From JBAWXE01 sp037144255 (lineage in GTDB: Bacteria > Bacteroidota > Bacteroidia > Chitinophagales > Chitinophagaceae): DNA of 64,000 nucleotides. A program made the position numbers and the translations under genes. The notes under the pieces were generated by a model. That model was not told where the DNA came from and did not search any database. It saw only the letters and a list, made by a program, of their open reading frames with translations. Positions 10,088 to 18,608 of this stretch are shown here, one piece after another. Position 1 is the stretch's first letter; the number at the start of each line of letters is the position of its first letter. The stretch covers positions 33,460 through 97,459 of the forward strand of contig JBAWXE010000001.1 of assembly GCA_037144255.1 (NCBI GenBank), written 5' to 3'.

Positions 10088-10131
10088 ATTAAGTTGCAAT
10101 CATATTCATTCCCTTTTTCAAATTAATATCC

Positions 10132-11556
10132 ATGAAAAAAGTACTTTCATTCTTATCCATAATGCTAATGGCTGCGAATACTTTGCAGGCGCAAAATAAA
10201 TTCATAGGTAGCTGGCAGGGATCACTGAACGTAGGTAAAGAACTACGTCTAATATTCAATATAAAAGCTGATGAAAAAGGTGTTTATTCAGCTACTATGG
10301 ATAGCCCAGACCAAGGTGCGACAGGAATTCCGTGTAGTGGGGTAAGTATACATGGAGATAGTATATCTGTGGAGATGGTGAAAATAAGAGGTGTATTTGA
10401 TGGGGTGATGCAAGATGCCAATAACATTAATGGTAAATGGACACAAGCAGGGAATTCATTGCCTATGAAAATGAAAAGGATGGAAAAGCCATTGACGCTT
10501 AACAGACCCCAAACACCACAGGCACCCTTTAATTACATAATCGAAGATGTTGTATACCCCAATAAGGATAAGACCATGGAGTATGGTGCTACGATCACCA
10601 TACCTAAGGGAAAAGGGCCTTTCCCGGCGCTAGTAATGATAACAGGTTCCGGCCCACAAAATAGAGACGAAGAATTGTTTGGCCATAAGCCATTTGCTGT
10701 AATCGCTGACTATCTGACCAATCATGGATATATAGTGCTGCGAGTAGATGACAGAGGTATGGGTAAAACCACCGGTAAATTCAGAGGATCAACAAGTGCT
10801 GATTTTGCTAAGGATGTAAATACCAGTGTGGACTATTTAAAGACGAGAAAGGAAGTAGATGTTAAAAAAATAGGATTGATGGGACATAGCGAAGGAGGAA
10901 TGATAGCCCCTATGGTAGCTAGCGAAAGGAAGGATATTGATTTTATTATACTAGAGGCTGGGCCCGGGGTGAAAATTGCACAGCTGATGGAAGAGCAGAA
11001 TGCCGCAATATTGGGTAAAACGGGAAAGCTAAGTGAGGATGCAATTGCAAAATATAGTTTGTTATACAGAAATATTGCTAAGGATATTGTAAATGCAAAA
11101 GATAGTATAGAGGCAAGGAAGGTCATTAATAGGGATGTAGATGCCTGGAAAACTACTACTGCGAAAGAAATAGTAGAATCTACAACAGGTATTACTGATG
11201 AAGACTCTCAGGCATCGTTTGTAGATGGTTTTATGGAGATATATACTGATGCATGGTTTCGTTATTTCTTTAGTTTCGACCCACAGGTGTACCTGAGAAA
11301 ATTATCTTGTAAAGTATTGGCACTTAATGGCGATAAGGATATACAAGTACTATCTAAATCAAGTATCCCCGGTATTCGCGAATCGCTGGCTAAAAGCAAG
11401 AGTAAAGTGTATGAAGCAAGAGAAATACCTGGATTGAACCATTTGTTCCAACATTGTAAAACATGTACTGTAAACGAGTATGGTCAGCTGGAAGAGACAT
11501 TTGCACCGGAGGTACTGGGTATGATAGTAGATTGGTTAGATAAAAATGTTAAATAG
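10132..11556 (+). CDS. Secreted alpha/beta-hydrolase
   Basis: 474 residues with a signal peptide (cleavage after LQAQ, about residue 21). Residues 22-115 form a small beta domain of the type often found before such hydrolases in Bacteroidota; residues 140-470 are the hydrolase. Nucleophile elbow GHSEGG has Ser253; the acid is Asp401 or Asp403 in NGDKDIQV and the base His437 in PGLNHLFQ. The oxyanion loop TGSGPQNRDE is typical of the COG1073 group. Likely a periplasmic esterase or peptidase, substrate unknown. It converges with the next gene with only four bases between the stops. Confidence 0.86.
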   Translation: MKKVLSFLSIMLMAANTLQAQNKFIGSWQGSLNVGKELRLIFNIKADEKGVYSATMDSPDQGATGIPCSGVSIHGDSISVEMVKIRGVFDGVMQDANNINGKWTQAGNSLPMKMKRMEKPLTLNRPQTPQAPFNYIIEDVVYPNKDKTMEYGATITIPKGKGPFPALVMITGSGPQNRDEELFGHKPFAVIADYLTNHGYIVLRVDDRGMGKTTGKFRGSTSADFAKDVNTSVDYLKTRKEVDVKKIGLMGHSEGGMIAPMVASERKDIDFIILEAGPGVKIAQLMEEQNAAILGKTGKLSEDAIAKYSLLYRNIAKDIVNAKDSIEARKVINRDVDAWKTTTAKEIVESTTGITDEDSQASFVDGFMEIYTDAWFRYFFSFDPQVYLRKLSCKVLALNGDKDIQVLSKSSIPGIRESLAKSKSKVYEAREIPGLNHLFQHCKTCTVNEYGQLEETFAPEVLGMIVDWLDKNVK

Positions 11557-11560
11557 CATA

Positions 11561-13330
11561 TCAAAGCACTACAGCTTTTTGTTTTTCTACAGCTGTATAT
11601 AGTTTGTAATAAGCACCTTTTTCTGCTATTAAAGAGGAGTGATTCCCTCGTTCAATGATCTCACCTTTGTCCATAACGATAATCTGATCGGCCTTGCGAA
11701 TGGTAGATAAACGATGTGCAATGACAATAGATGTACGCCCTTGTATCAGGGTGTCGATGGCTTTTTGAATCAGTTGTTCACTTTCACTATCTACCGATGA
11801 AGTGGCCTCATCCAGTATAAGGATAGAAGGATTGTATAATAGCGCACGTGCAAAAGATACTAATTGCTTTTGGCCCTGAGACAATGTATTGCCCCGCTCC
11901 ATGATATTGAAATTGTAGCCACCTGGTAATTGCAAAATGAAATCGTGCAATTCCAGCATTTTGGCTACTTCTTCTACTTTTTCTAATGGTATTTCAGGAT
12001 TGCGAAGCGTAATATTGTCATATACAGTACCTGAGAACAGGAAAACATCTTGCAATACAATGCCTATATGCTGGCGTAACTGGTAGATGTCATATTCATT
12101 TAGATCGTGCCCATCTATACGAATATGTCCATTGTCTATTTCATACAGACGATTCAATATACTGATGATAGATGTTTTGCCTGCGCCTGTATGGCCTACC
12201 ACAGCCATTGTTTGCCCAGCTTCCAGATCAAATGAGATCCCCTTCAATATTGGTGTACCTTTTTTGTAGCTGAAATGTACATTGTCAAATGTGACACTTC
12301 CTTTAATAGTTTCGGGTGCGTAGCTACCATTACCTTGTAAATTTTCTTTACTATCCAGTACGTTGAATATCCTGTCTCCGGCTACCATACCCATTTGTAA
12401 CACATTGAACTTATCGGCCATCATACGTAATGGACGGAACAGCAAATTCAAGTACATAATGAATGCTGTGATAACACCCGGTTGTATTTGATAATGCAGG
12501 ATACGAATTGCTCCACGCCATGCCAGCAAGCCCATAGATACTGCCAGTATAACTTCTACAATAGGGAAAAATACAGAATAAGCGAAAATAGATCTGATAT
12601 TGGCACTGCGATGCTCTTTGTTGATCTCTTTGAATTTCTTCATTTCCTGATCCTCGGCAGCAAATGCCTGTACCAAATACATACCTGTTATATGCTCTTG
12701 TGCAAATGCATTGAGTTGTGCTACAGCGTTACGCACACGCTGAAAGGATTTGTTCACACTTTCCTTAAAAACGTAAGTAGCTATAACTAATGCAGGGAAT
12801 GTAGTCAGGCAAATCAATGTTAGTTTCCAGTCGGTAAACAACATCACAGTGATAATAGCAATAATGGTGAGTATATCACTCATGATAGGTATGATACCAT
12901 CTGAGAAAACATCGTTTACAGATTCTATGTCATTGATAGTTCTTGTAGTCAATGTACCTATAGCTGTACGATCGTAGTAAGATACATCCTGAAACAATAT
13001 TTTTTTAAATACAGCTTTGCGCATATCATTCACGGCTGTTTGTCCCAGCCAATTAACACGATACAAAAACCAAAATCTAAGTCCGCTTTCTACCAGTAAT
13101 ACCACCAATTGCATCACACAAGCCCATATCAGCCCTTCTAATAAATGCCCTTTTATATCAATGTCTACAGATCGTTGAATAAGCAAAGGCCTTAAAGGCG
13201 ATAACATAGCTAAGATCACAGACAGTGTTACAGACAGATACACACTCTTTTTGTATGGGCGTGTAAAAGAGAATATGCGCTTGAGCAGCTGCATATCAAA
13301 TATTTTCTTCTTGGTAGTGTCTTGTGTCAA
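11561..13330 (-). CDS. ABC exporter (fused permease and ATPase), TTG start abutting prfB
   Basis: 589-residue exporter half-transporter: six-helix membrane domain about residues 20-320, ATPase about 340-575 with Walker A GHTGAGKTS (about 378-386), signature LSQGQKQ (about 483) and Walker B ILILDEATSS. The SQGQ form of the signature is common in the LmrC/YheH-like branch. The frame begins with TTG directly against the prfB stop codon; the next ATG at 13294 would remove the KKIFD segment that precedes the first elbow helix in this family, so I keep TTG. Probably co-transcribed with prfB. Confidence 0.85.
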   Translation of the reverse strand: MTQDTTKKKIFDMQLLKRIFSFTRPYKKSVYLSVTLSVILAMLSPLRPLLIQRSVDIDIKGHLLEGLIWACVMQLVVLLVESGLRFWFLYRVNWLGQTAVNDMRKAVFKKILFQDVSYYDRTAIGTLTTRTINDIESVNDVFSDGIIPIMSDILTIIAIITVMLFTDWKLTLICLTTFPALVIATYVFKESVNKSFQRVRNAVAQLNAFAQEHITGMYLVQAFAAEDQEMKKFKEINKEHRSANIRSIFAYSVFFPIVEVILAVSMGLLAWRGAIRILHYQIQPGVITAFIMYLNLLFRPLRMMADKFNVLQMGMVAGDRIFNVLDSKENLQGNGSYAPETIKGSVTFDNVHFSYKKGTPILKGISFDLEAGQTMAVVGHTGAGKTSIISILNRLYEIDNGHIRIDGHDLNEYDIYQLRQHIGIVLQDVFLFSGTVYDNITLRNPEIPLEKVEEVAKMLELHDFILQLPGGYNFNIMERGNTLSQGQKQLVSFARALLYNPSILILDEATSSVDSESEQLIQKAIDTLIQGRTSIVIAHRLSTIRKADQIIVMDKGEIIERGNHSSLIAEKGAYYKLYTAVEKQKAVVL

Positions 13331-14419
13331 TTAAGCTTCGTCTTTTACACTCATTAAATAGGCTTTGATAAAGTCGTCTATCTCACCATCCATCACAGGT
13401 TGTACATTGCCTACTTCATAATCTGTACGGTGATCCTTAATCATTTTATATGGGTGGAAAACATATGAACGTATCTGTGATCCCCATTCTATTTTCTTTT
13501 TACTTGAATTTGCTGCATTCTTTACAGCTTCGCGTCTTCTCAATTCCTCTTCGTATAGGCGGCTTTTCAGCATCTTTAAAGCCTTCTCACGATTCTCGCC
13601 CTGTGTACGTGCTTGTTGGCACTCTACTATAATACCGGAGGGAGTATGTTTGAGTCTTACTGCTGTTTCTACTTTGTTCACGTTCTGCCCGCCTTTACCT
13701 CCTGCACGGTAGAACTCCCATTCTACATCGGAGGGGTTTACCTCTACTTCTATACTGTCATCTACAAGAGGGTATACATATACAGATGCAAAAGAAGTGT
13801 GCCTGCGGGCATTAGAATCGAAAGGAGATATGCGTACCAATCTGTGTACGCCACTTTCAGATTTTAATAAACCATAAGAAAAAGCTCCATCAAATTCTAT
13901 AGTAGCTTGTTTGATACCGGCCCCATCGCTGTATTGCACATCTATTTCAGATACTTTCCATCCCTGTTTTTCGCCATACATACGGTACATACGTAGTAGC
14001 ATCTCTGCCCAGTCCTGACTTTCGGTGCCACCTGCACCCGAATTGATGACCATTACTCCGGGCATCTCATCCTCCGGTTCATTCAATGTAGATTTGAATT
14101 CCAGTTCGTCTATTTCTTTTTGGGCTTTATTGTAGGCTTGTTGTGCTTCTTCTTCAGTAGTTTCTCCTTCTTTCCAAAATTCGAATAATATAGCAAAGTC
14201 TTCAACAGCAGTATCTACTTTATTGTATAGATCCATCCAAAATTGATCGACCTTTATTTCTTTCAGTATACCTGTGGCACGTACATTATCATCCCAAAAA
14301 CCCGGAGAAAGGGTGAGTTGTTTGTCACTTTCTATTTTGGCAGCTCTATCATCTATACGTAAGAAACGATGTAATTTTTGAACACGTTCCCGCATTTCTT
14401 TCAGGTATTCCTGGGTCAT
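13331..14419 (-). CDS. prfB: Peptide chain release factor 2
   Basis: Class I release factor that recognises UAA and UGA. 362 residues in one open frame. Visible: the SPF codon-recognition tripeptide ([13 protein letters not shown]), the catalytic GGQ loop ([17 protein letters not shown]) and the RF2-type C-terminus. Most bacterial prfB genes need a +1 frameshift at an in-frame UGA near codon 26; here the equivalent stretch ([10 protein letters not shown]) is read straight through with no UGA. A TAnnTTTG box lies eight bases before the ATG. The ABC exporter follows with no gap. Confidence 0.95.
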   Translation of the reverse strand: MTQEYLKEMRERVQKLHRFLRIDDRAAKIESDKQLTLSPGFWDDNVRATGILKEIKVDQFWMDLYNKVDTAVEDFAILFEFWKEGETTEEEAQQAYNKAQKEIDELEFKSTLNEPEDEMPGVMVINSGAGGTESQDWAEMLLRMYRMYGEKQGWKVSEIDVQYSDGAGIKQATIEFDGAFSYGLLKSESGVHRLVRISPFDSNARRHTSFASVYVYPLVDDSIEVEVNPSDVEWEFYRAGGKGGQNVNKVETAVRLKHTPSGIIVECQQARTQGENREKALKMLKSRLYEEELRRREAVKNAANSSKKKIEWGSQIRSYVFHPYKMIKDHRTDYEVGNVQPVMDGEIDDFIKAYLMSVKDEA

Positions 14420-14427
14420 AACGGAAG

Positions 14428-14435
14428 CAAAGGTA
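14428..14435 (-). promoter_or_regulatory. Candidate -7 box for prfB
   Basis: TACCTTTG on the minus strand, exact TAnnTTTG match, eight bases before the ATG; implies a leader of only a few bases. Confidence 0.45.
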
Positions 14436-14511
14436 ATTAATAAGTGAGTGTAGAAGGATGAATAGACCTGATACGGCGATCATCAAAAAGTATATAATAT
14501 AGTTAGCGTCG

Positions 14512-15030
14512 TCAATCCAGGTCCACAGCAGGTTCTTCAACCGGTATCTCTTTTACCTTGAAGGTGAAATTGCGTTGGGAAATATAGCTGTATACTGCTA
14601 CTATGGCAGCTGTACAAATTTTAGACGGGGTAGGGAACATGCCACATATTACCACGAAGAACTTAATAAACAGGTAATTCAATAATATACAGGAAGCTAC
14701 TAATACTGCATAACGGAATAATTGTATACGACCATGTAGGTTTGATTCTGGAAAAACAATGTATTTGGCAAGTACAAAACCTGATGGAAAACTAATGCTG
14801 AATGATACCATGAATGCGGCAATAGGAGCTGTAATGATCAGTGAACCTACATGTACATCTAGTTCATGAAATACATAATGATAACTGATAAAGTATATAA
14901 GAATATCGAGTACAGTATTAGAGCCTCCGCATACTATGTAGCGGAAAGTCTTAGTATCTATCCATTTGGCGAAAGGCTTATGGAAGAAATCAATAAACTG
15001 TAAAACGTTATGTCTTATAGCTGTAATCAA
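14512..15030 (-). CDS. GtrA-family membrane protein
   Basis: 172 residues with four predicted membrane helices, preceded by the family start pattern FRYIVCGGSNTVLDILIYF (about residues 29-47) and ending with the conserved NFTFK segment after the last helix. GtrA-like proteins are thought to help move lipid-linked sugars across the inner membrane for glycosylation of surface polymers. The only workable start in this frame is TTG at 15030; an upstream ATG is out of frame. A TAnnTTTG box lies at 15051-15058. No glycosyltransferase is adjacent, so the sugar is unknown. Confidence 0.85.
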   Translation of the reverse strand: MITAIRHNVLQFIDFFHKPFAKWIDTKTFRYIVCGGSNTVLDILIYFISYHYVFHELDVHVGSLIITAPIAAFMVSFSISFPSGFVLAKYIVFPESNLHGRIQLFRYAVLVASCILLNYLFIKFFVVICGMFPTPSKICTAAIVAVYSYISQRNFTFKVKEIPVEEPAVDLD

Positions 15031-15050
15031 ATTATCATGATATTAAAAGA

Positions 15051-15058
15051 CAAATTTA
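15051..15058 (-). promoter_or_regulatory. Candidate -7 box for the GtrA gene
   Basis: TAAATTTG on the minus strand, exact TAnnTTTG match, 20 bases before the TTG start. Confidence 0.4.
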
Positions 15059-15102
15059 AGATTTAAACGCGAAAATCTGTATTAGAGTATTCTATTGCTA
15101 TA

Positions 15103-15522
15103 TTAACTTCCTGATTCTTCATCACCAAAATGTACTAATGTAGCAAATGTAATATGGAATATATTGGCATATGCTTGTATCACAGCAGGACTTAGTTCTT
15201 TGAAGGCAGATGGATTTAAGTGTTTTTTCACTTGCCATTCCCATTTACCTAGTTCCAGCGCAACATTGGCAATATCCATTGAATATTTTTCCATGTAGTA
15301 AGCTATGGGGCTTAGTTCTCCGGCCTTTACTTTAGCTTCTATTTCAGCTAATGTGTTGCCATTATTATCCCAAGACGTCTGCTGGGCGATTTGCTGGGCT
15401 TGCTGTCCGATGACAGGTATTTCTACATAGTTTCCGTCTTCGCCTATGGCATATATTAATTTTGGCTTTGGGTTGCCATCATTAAAATTTTGTGATCCCT
15501 GCGGCATTTCATTTATACACAT
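15103..15522 (-). CDS. Hypothetical protein with helix-turn-helix-like C-terminus
   Basis: 139 residues, no signal peptide. The N-terminal 60 residues are low-complexity and glutamine-rich (GQQAQQIAQQ). The C-terminal 70 residues (YYMEKYSMDIANVALELGKWEWQ onward, about 80-135) have a helical pattern that looks like an XRE-type DNA-binding fold ending in a regular hydrophobic helix, but no exact family match is claimed. Start could also be the ATG at 15507. Function unknown; single gene between gtrA-like and dinB-like genes. Confidence 0.6.
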   Translation of the reverse strand: MCINEMPQGSQNFNDGNPKPKLIYAIGEDGNYVEIPVIGQQAQQIAQQTSWDNNGNTLAEIEAKVKAGELSPIAYYMEKYSMDIANVALELGKWEWQVKKHLNPSAFKELSPAVIQAYANIFHITFATLVHFGDEESGS

Positions 15523-15698
15523 AGCTGCAAGTAGATTTTACGTTTTTGTGAAAATAGGATAAAAACCATGGGATATTTTTATAAGATATTCACGCTATGT
15601 GGATTACGTGATTCCGGGTTATATTATTTTAATGATAACGAATAAAAAGTGGCCTCTTGAAATGAGAAAATCGTTTAATTGCATAAAAATGTAAGCAT

Positions 15699-16193
15699 AT
15701 GTCATTAAGTAAATCCCTGATAGCAGAACTGAAAAGTGAAGCTGCTAAGACCAGAAAGATGCTGGAACGAGTACCTATTGAAAAGAACGACTGGAAACCA
15801 CATGAAAAATCTATGAGTTTAGGCAGGTTATCTACACATGTTGCAGAGGTCACTTCGTGGGTAGTGAAAACAATGGATGCGCCTGAGCTTGATTTTGCGA
15901 AGGAAGTATACAAGCCTGTAGTGGCTAATAGTACTGTGGAATTGTTGAAAATACATGATGATAATGTGGCAAAGGCTATTGCGTCATTAGAAACTGCATC
16001 CGATGATGAATTCAATAATAATTGGACCTTACGCAATGGAGAACAAAAATACTTTGAACTACCAAGGAAAGTAGTTCTACGCGATTACTCTTACAATCAC
16101 TTGTATCATCATCGTGGTCAGTTATCGGTATATCTTCGTTTGTTAGATGTGCCAATACCGGGTATGTATGGTCCTACAGCTGATGAAAGATAA
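15699..16193 (+). CDS. DinB-like four-helix protein
   Basis: 164-residue DinB/YfiT-type four-helix bundle, probable cytoplasmic metalloenzyme. Three metal-binding histidines fit the family: His in LSTHVAEV (about 47), and HLYHHRGQL near residue 137-145. Members include thiol transferases and proteins of unknown role; the name comes from DNA-damage induction in Bacillus and does not imply a DNA role here. Alone in its unit; shares a hairpin terminator with the convergent pfkA. Confidence 0.85.
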   Translation: MSLSKSLIAELKSEAAKTRKMLERVPIEKNDWKPHEKSMSLGRLSTHVAEVTSWVVKTMDAPELDFAKEVYKPVVANSTVELLKIHDDNVAKAIASLETASDDEFNNNWTLRNGEQKYFELPRKVVLRDYSYNHLYHHRGQLSVYLRLLDVPIPGMYGPTADER

Positions 16194-16216
16194 AATGTGA
16201 TAAATGAAATTCAAAT

Positions 16217-16245
16217 AGAAAAGCCAGCTTATTGCTGGCTTTTCT
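16217..16245. terminator. Bidirectional terminator between dinB-like gene and pfkA
   Basis: AGAAAAGCCAGC (16217-16228), loop TTATT, GCTGGCTTTTCT (16234-16245). A-rich left arm and T-rich right arm serve both strands. Confidence 0.88.
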
Positions 16246-16262
16246 ATTGTATGGATATACTT

Positions 16263-17252
16263 TTAAACAGATAATTCTCTAATCATTTCCAGCATATCAG
16301 TGCTGATAACTGTATGTTTTTTTACTGCTTTATCAAATGGGGTATATGCGACCTGATCGTTCATTATGCCTATCATTACTTGTGTCTTACCTTCTCTCAG
16401 TGCCATAACTGCCCCGTGCCCCAGGCGGCTGGCCAATATCCTATCTGCACAACTGGGAGAGCCCCCACGTTGTATGTGACCTAAAATGCAAGAGCGGATG
16501 TCCTTTAATGGGAATCGCTGTTGTATATGAGCTTGTATCTCTTTAGCACCACCAAAATCATCACCTTCAGCTACTACCAGAACGTGAACTGTTTTCTTTC
16601 GGCGTTCATCCTGATCTATACGGTTCAGTACATCGTCAATATTAGTTTTGGTTTCAGGTATCAGTATGTCTTCAGCACCGCTAGCTATACCACTATACAA
16701 TGCTATGTAACCGGCATCGCGACCCATCACTTCTATGATGAATAGTCTGTCATGTGCTTCTGCGGTATCTCTTATTTTATCAATAGCTTCTACAGCAGTA
16801 TTTGCTGCAGTATCAAAACCAATGGTGAAATCTGTGCCTGCCAGATCTTTATCAATAGTGCCTGGAATACCTATGCCCTGGATATTATATCTTTTGAAAA
16901 ACGCATCAGCACCACGAAAGGTGCCATCGCCACCTATCAATACCAATCCCTCAATGCCATGTTTTTGTATTTGCTCATAGGCTTTTTTCATCCCATCTTC
17001 AGTCATGAACTCTTTGCTTCGGGCTGTTTTCAAGATCGTCCCTCCCCGTTGTATGATGTTGGATACATCTGTAGTTAGGAGTCGGGTAATATCCCCTTCT
17101 ATCATTCCCTGATACCCTCGGTGAATACCATAGGCTTCCATCCCATGGCATATGGCAGTACGCACTACTGCCCTGATGGCAGCATTCATGCCCGGGCTAT
17201 CACCGCCGGATGTCAATACTCCTATTTTTTGTATTGGTTTACTCATATTCAT
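16263..17252 (-). CDS. pfkA: 6-phosphofructokinase, ATP-type
   Basis: Glycolytic kinase making fructose 1,6-bisphosphate. 329 residues. Visible: LTSGGDSPGMNAAIRAVVR (13-31), GGDGTFRGA (107-115; the G after GGD marks ATP rather than pyrophosphate use), GTIDKDLAGTDFTIGFDTA (131-149), EVMGRDAGYIAL and the effector or substrate segment HIQRGGSPSCADRILA. The catalytic Asp134 is intact, but the next residue is lysine (Lys135) where most PfkA have asparagine (TIDND). A second ATG at 17246 is an alternative start. A near-consensus -7 box (TAACTTTC) lies at 17263-17270. Confidence 0.95.
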   Translation of the reverse strand: MNMSKPIQKIGVLTSGGDSPGMNAAIRAVVRTAICHGMEAYGIHRGYQGMIEGDITRLLTTDVSNIIQRGGTILKTARSKEFMTEDGMKKAYEQIQKHGIEGLVLIGGDGTFRGADAFFKRYNIQGIGIPGTIDKDLAGTDFTIGFDTAANTAVEAIDKIRDTAEAHDRLFIIEVMGRDAGYIALYSGIASGAEDILIPETKTNIDDVLNRIDQDERRKKTVHVLVVAEGDDFGGAKEIQAHIQQRFPLKDIRSCILGHIQRGGSPSCADRILASRLGHGAVMALREGKTQVMIGIMNDQVAYTPFDKAVKKHTVISTDMLEMIRELSV

Positions 17253-17425
17253 GGATATATACGAAAGTTACGGAAACTTGCCGAACCTTATAGCACTACA
17301 AGGATAATAGATTTGTAAGGTTCCATAATTGAGGGGGATATTAAATAATTACCATTTTTTTCGTTCTGATACCAGAGATATACTTCTTACATTCGTGTGT
17401 AATTTGTGCAATTCGACCAAGCCTA

Positions 17426-18517
17426 ATGCCGCGAATATTTAGAAATATTTTTACTCTTTGTTGTTTATTATTTGGTACCCTAGCCTCTGTGGCTCAGGGT
17501 CAATGGCCGTCTCCGGAAGCACAGCATAAATACAATGAAGCCCATGAACTACTTGTAAATGGTAATGTAAAACAATCAATAGTGCTGTTTCAACAAGTGC
17601 AAAAAGTGGCACCATACATGACTGTAATATACAGAGATCTGGGTCAGGCATATTATTTAACTGCCAAGTATGAAGATGCTATTGCTACCTTAGAATCCAT
17701 CATTAAAAGCAAACAAGCCGATGAACAAAGTTATCAGATAATGGTAGCTTGTATGGCTGCAGCAGGTGAAAGAAAGAAAGCTATTTCTGTGTTAGAGAAT
17801 GGTATTACTCTATACCCGCATTCTGGATTGTTATATCATGAGCTGGGTAAAATATATGAAGAAGAACATAATGAAGAAGAGGCTATCAGTAATTGGGTAA
17901 AAGGAATAAGAGTGGCACCTGCATACAGACTTAATTATTTCGAACTGGCACATGCCTATTTGGAAGAAGAAGACCTGATATCTGCTTTATTGTACGGAGA
18001 AGCTTTTGTGAACATGGAAATGAAAACCAACAGAGCGGACGATGCACGTAGAATGATGGTAACGGCTTACCGCAAACTCTTTTTCATGCCGGATAATGTG
18101 ACCCCCAAATATGGAGAAGGATTTGCAATGCCTGCCGCCATTAATTTTAAAGAGACAGTTAAAAATACTTTGATCAGTGCAGCAGGTGTGATGGATGATG
18201 GTATGAATATTGAAAATCTAATCATGCTCAGAGCCAGATTTGTAATGGACTGGGAAATTAAATATGCAAAAAAATACCCTGTGAACCTATTTGCCTATCA
18301 GGATACTCTTTTAAGAAATGGTTATTTTGATGCATATAATCAATGGTTATTGGGTAAAGCGGTGAACAGAACTGACTATGAACAATGGGAGAAATTCCAT
18401 AGCAGCGCCATAGCACAATTTGAAGTTTGGTCTGAAATGCATCCTTTAAAGGTTACTCTAACCGATTTTTGCGAAGATAAAGACACCAAAAACTCTTCAG
18501 AAAAACATAAGAAGTAA
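17426..18517 (+). CDS. Secreted tetratricopeptide-repeat protein
   Basis: 363 residues, signal peptide ending SVAQG. At least four TPR units are visible between about residues 30 and 200: helices with the A/G-x-x-x-Y/A-x-x-x-x-Y pattern, for example YRDLGQAYYLTAKYEDAI and YHELGKIYEEEHNEEEAI. The C-terminal half (about 210-350) is helical with no recognised family. Probably a periplasmic scaffold. It is followed 91 bases later by the SurA-like gene with its own promoter box, so linkage in function is possible but not shown. Confidence 0.8.
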   Translation: MPRIFRNIFTLCCLLFGTLASVAQGQWPSPEAQHKYNEAHELLVNGNVKQSIVLFQQVQKVAPYMTVIYRDLGQAYYLTAKYEDAIATLESIIKSKQADEQSYQIMVACMAAAGERKKAISVLENGITLYPHSGLLYHELGKIYEEEHNEEEAISNWVKGIRVAPAYRLNYFELAHAYLEEEDLISALLYGEAFVNMEMKTNRADDARRMMVTAYRKLFFMPDNVTPKYGEGFAMPAAINFKETVKNTLISAAGVMDDGMNIENLIMLRARFVMDWEIKYAKKYPVNLFAYQDTLLRNGYFDAYNQWLLGKAVNRTDYEQWEKFHSSAIAQFEVWSEMHPLKVTLTDFCEDKDTKNSSEKHKK

Positions 18518-18566
18518 TATAAAAGTTAAAATCTTTTATGACTACTTGTAAAGCCCGCAAATAAGC

Positions 18567-18574
18567 TACTTTTG
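18567..18574 (+). promoter_or_regulatory. Candidate promoter for the SurA-like gene
   Basis: TACTTTTG matches TAnnTTTG exactly, with CTTG at 18545-18548, 18 bases upstream, as a near match to the -33 TTTG. Confidence 0.5.
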
Positions 18575-18608
18575 CTTACTTGATATTTTTCATATTTATT
18601 TTGATCTC

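Noticed and set aside
14349..14540. Open frame overlapping the prfB start, considered as the first part of a frameshifted prfB
   Set aside because: It is in another frame, ends without a CUU-UGA slip site, and its product does not resemble the RF2 N-terminus, which is complete in the main frame.
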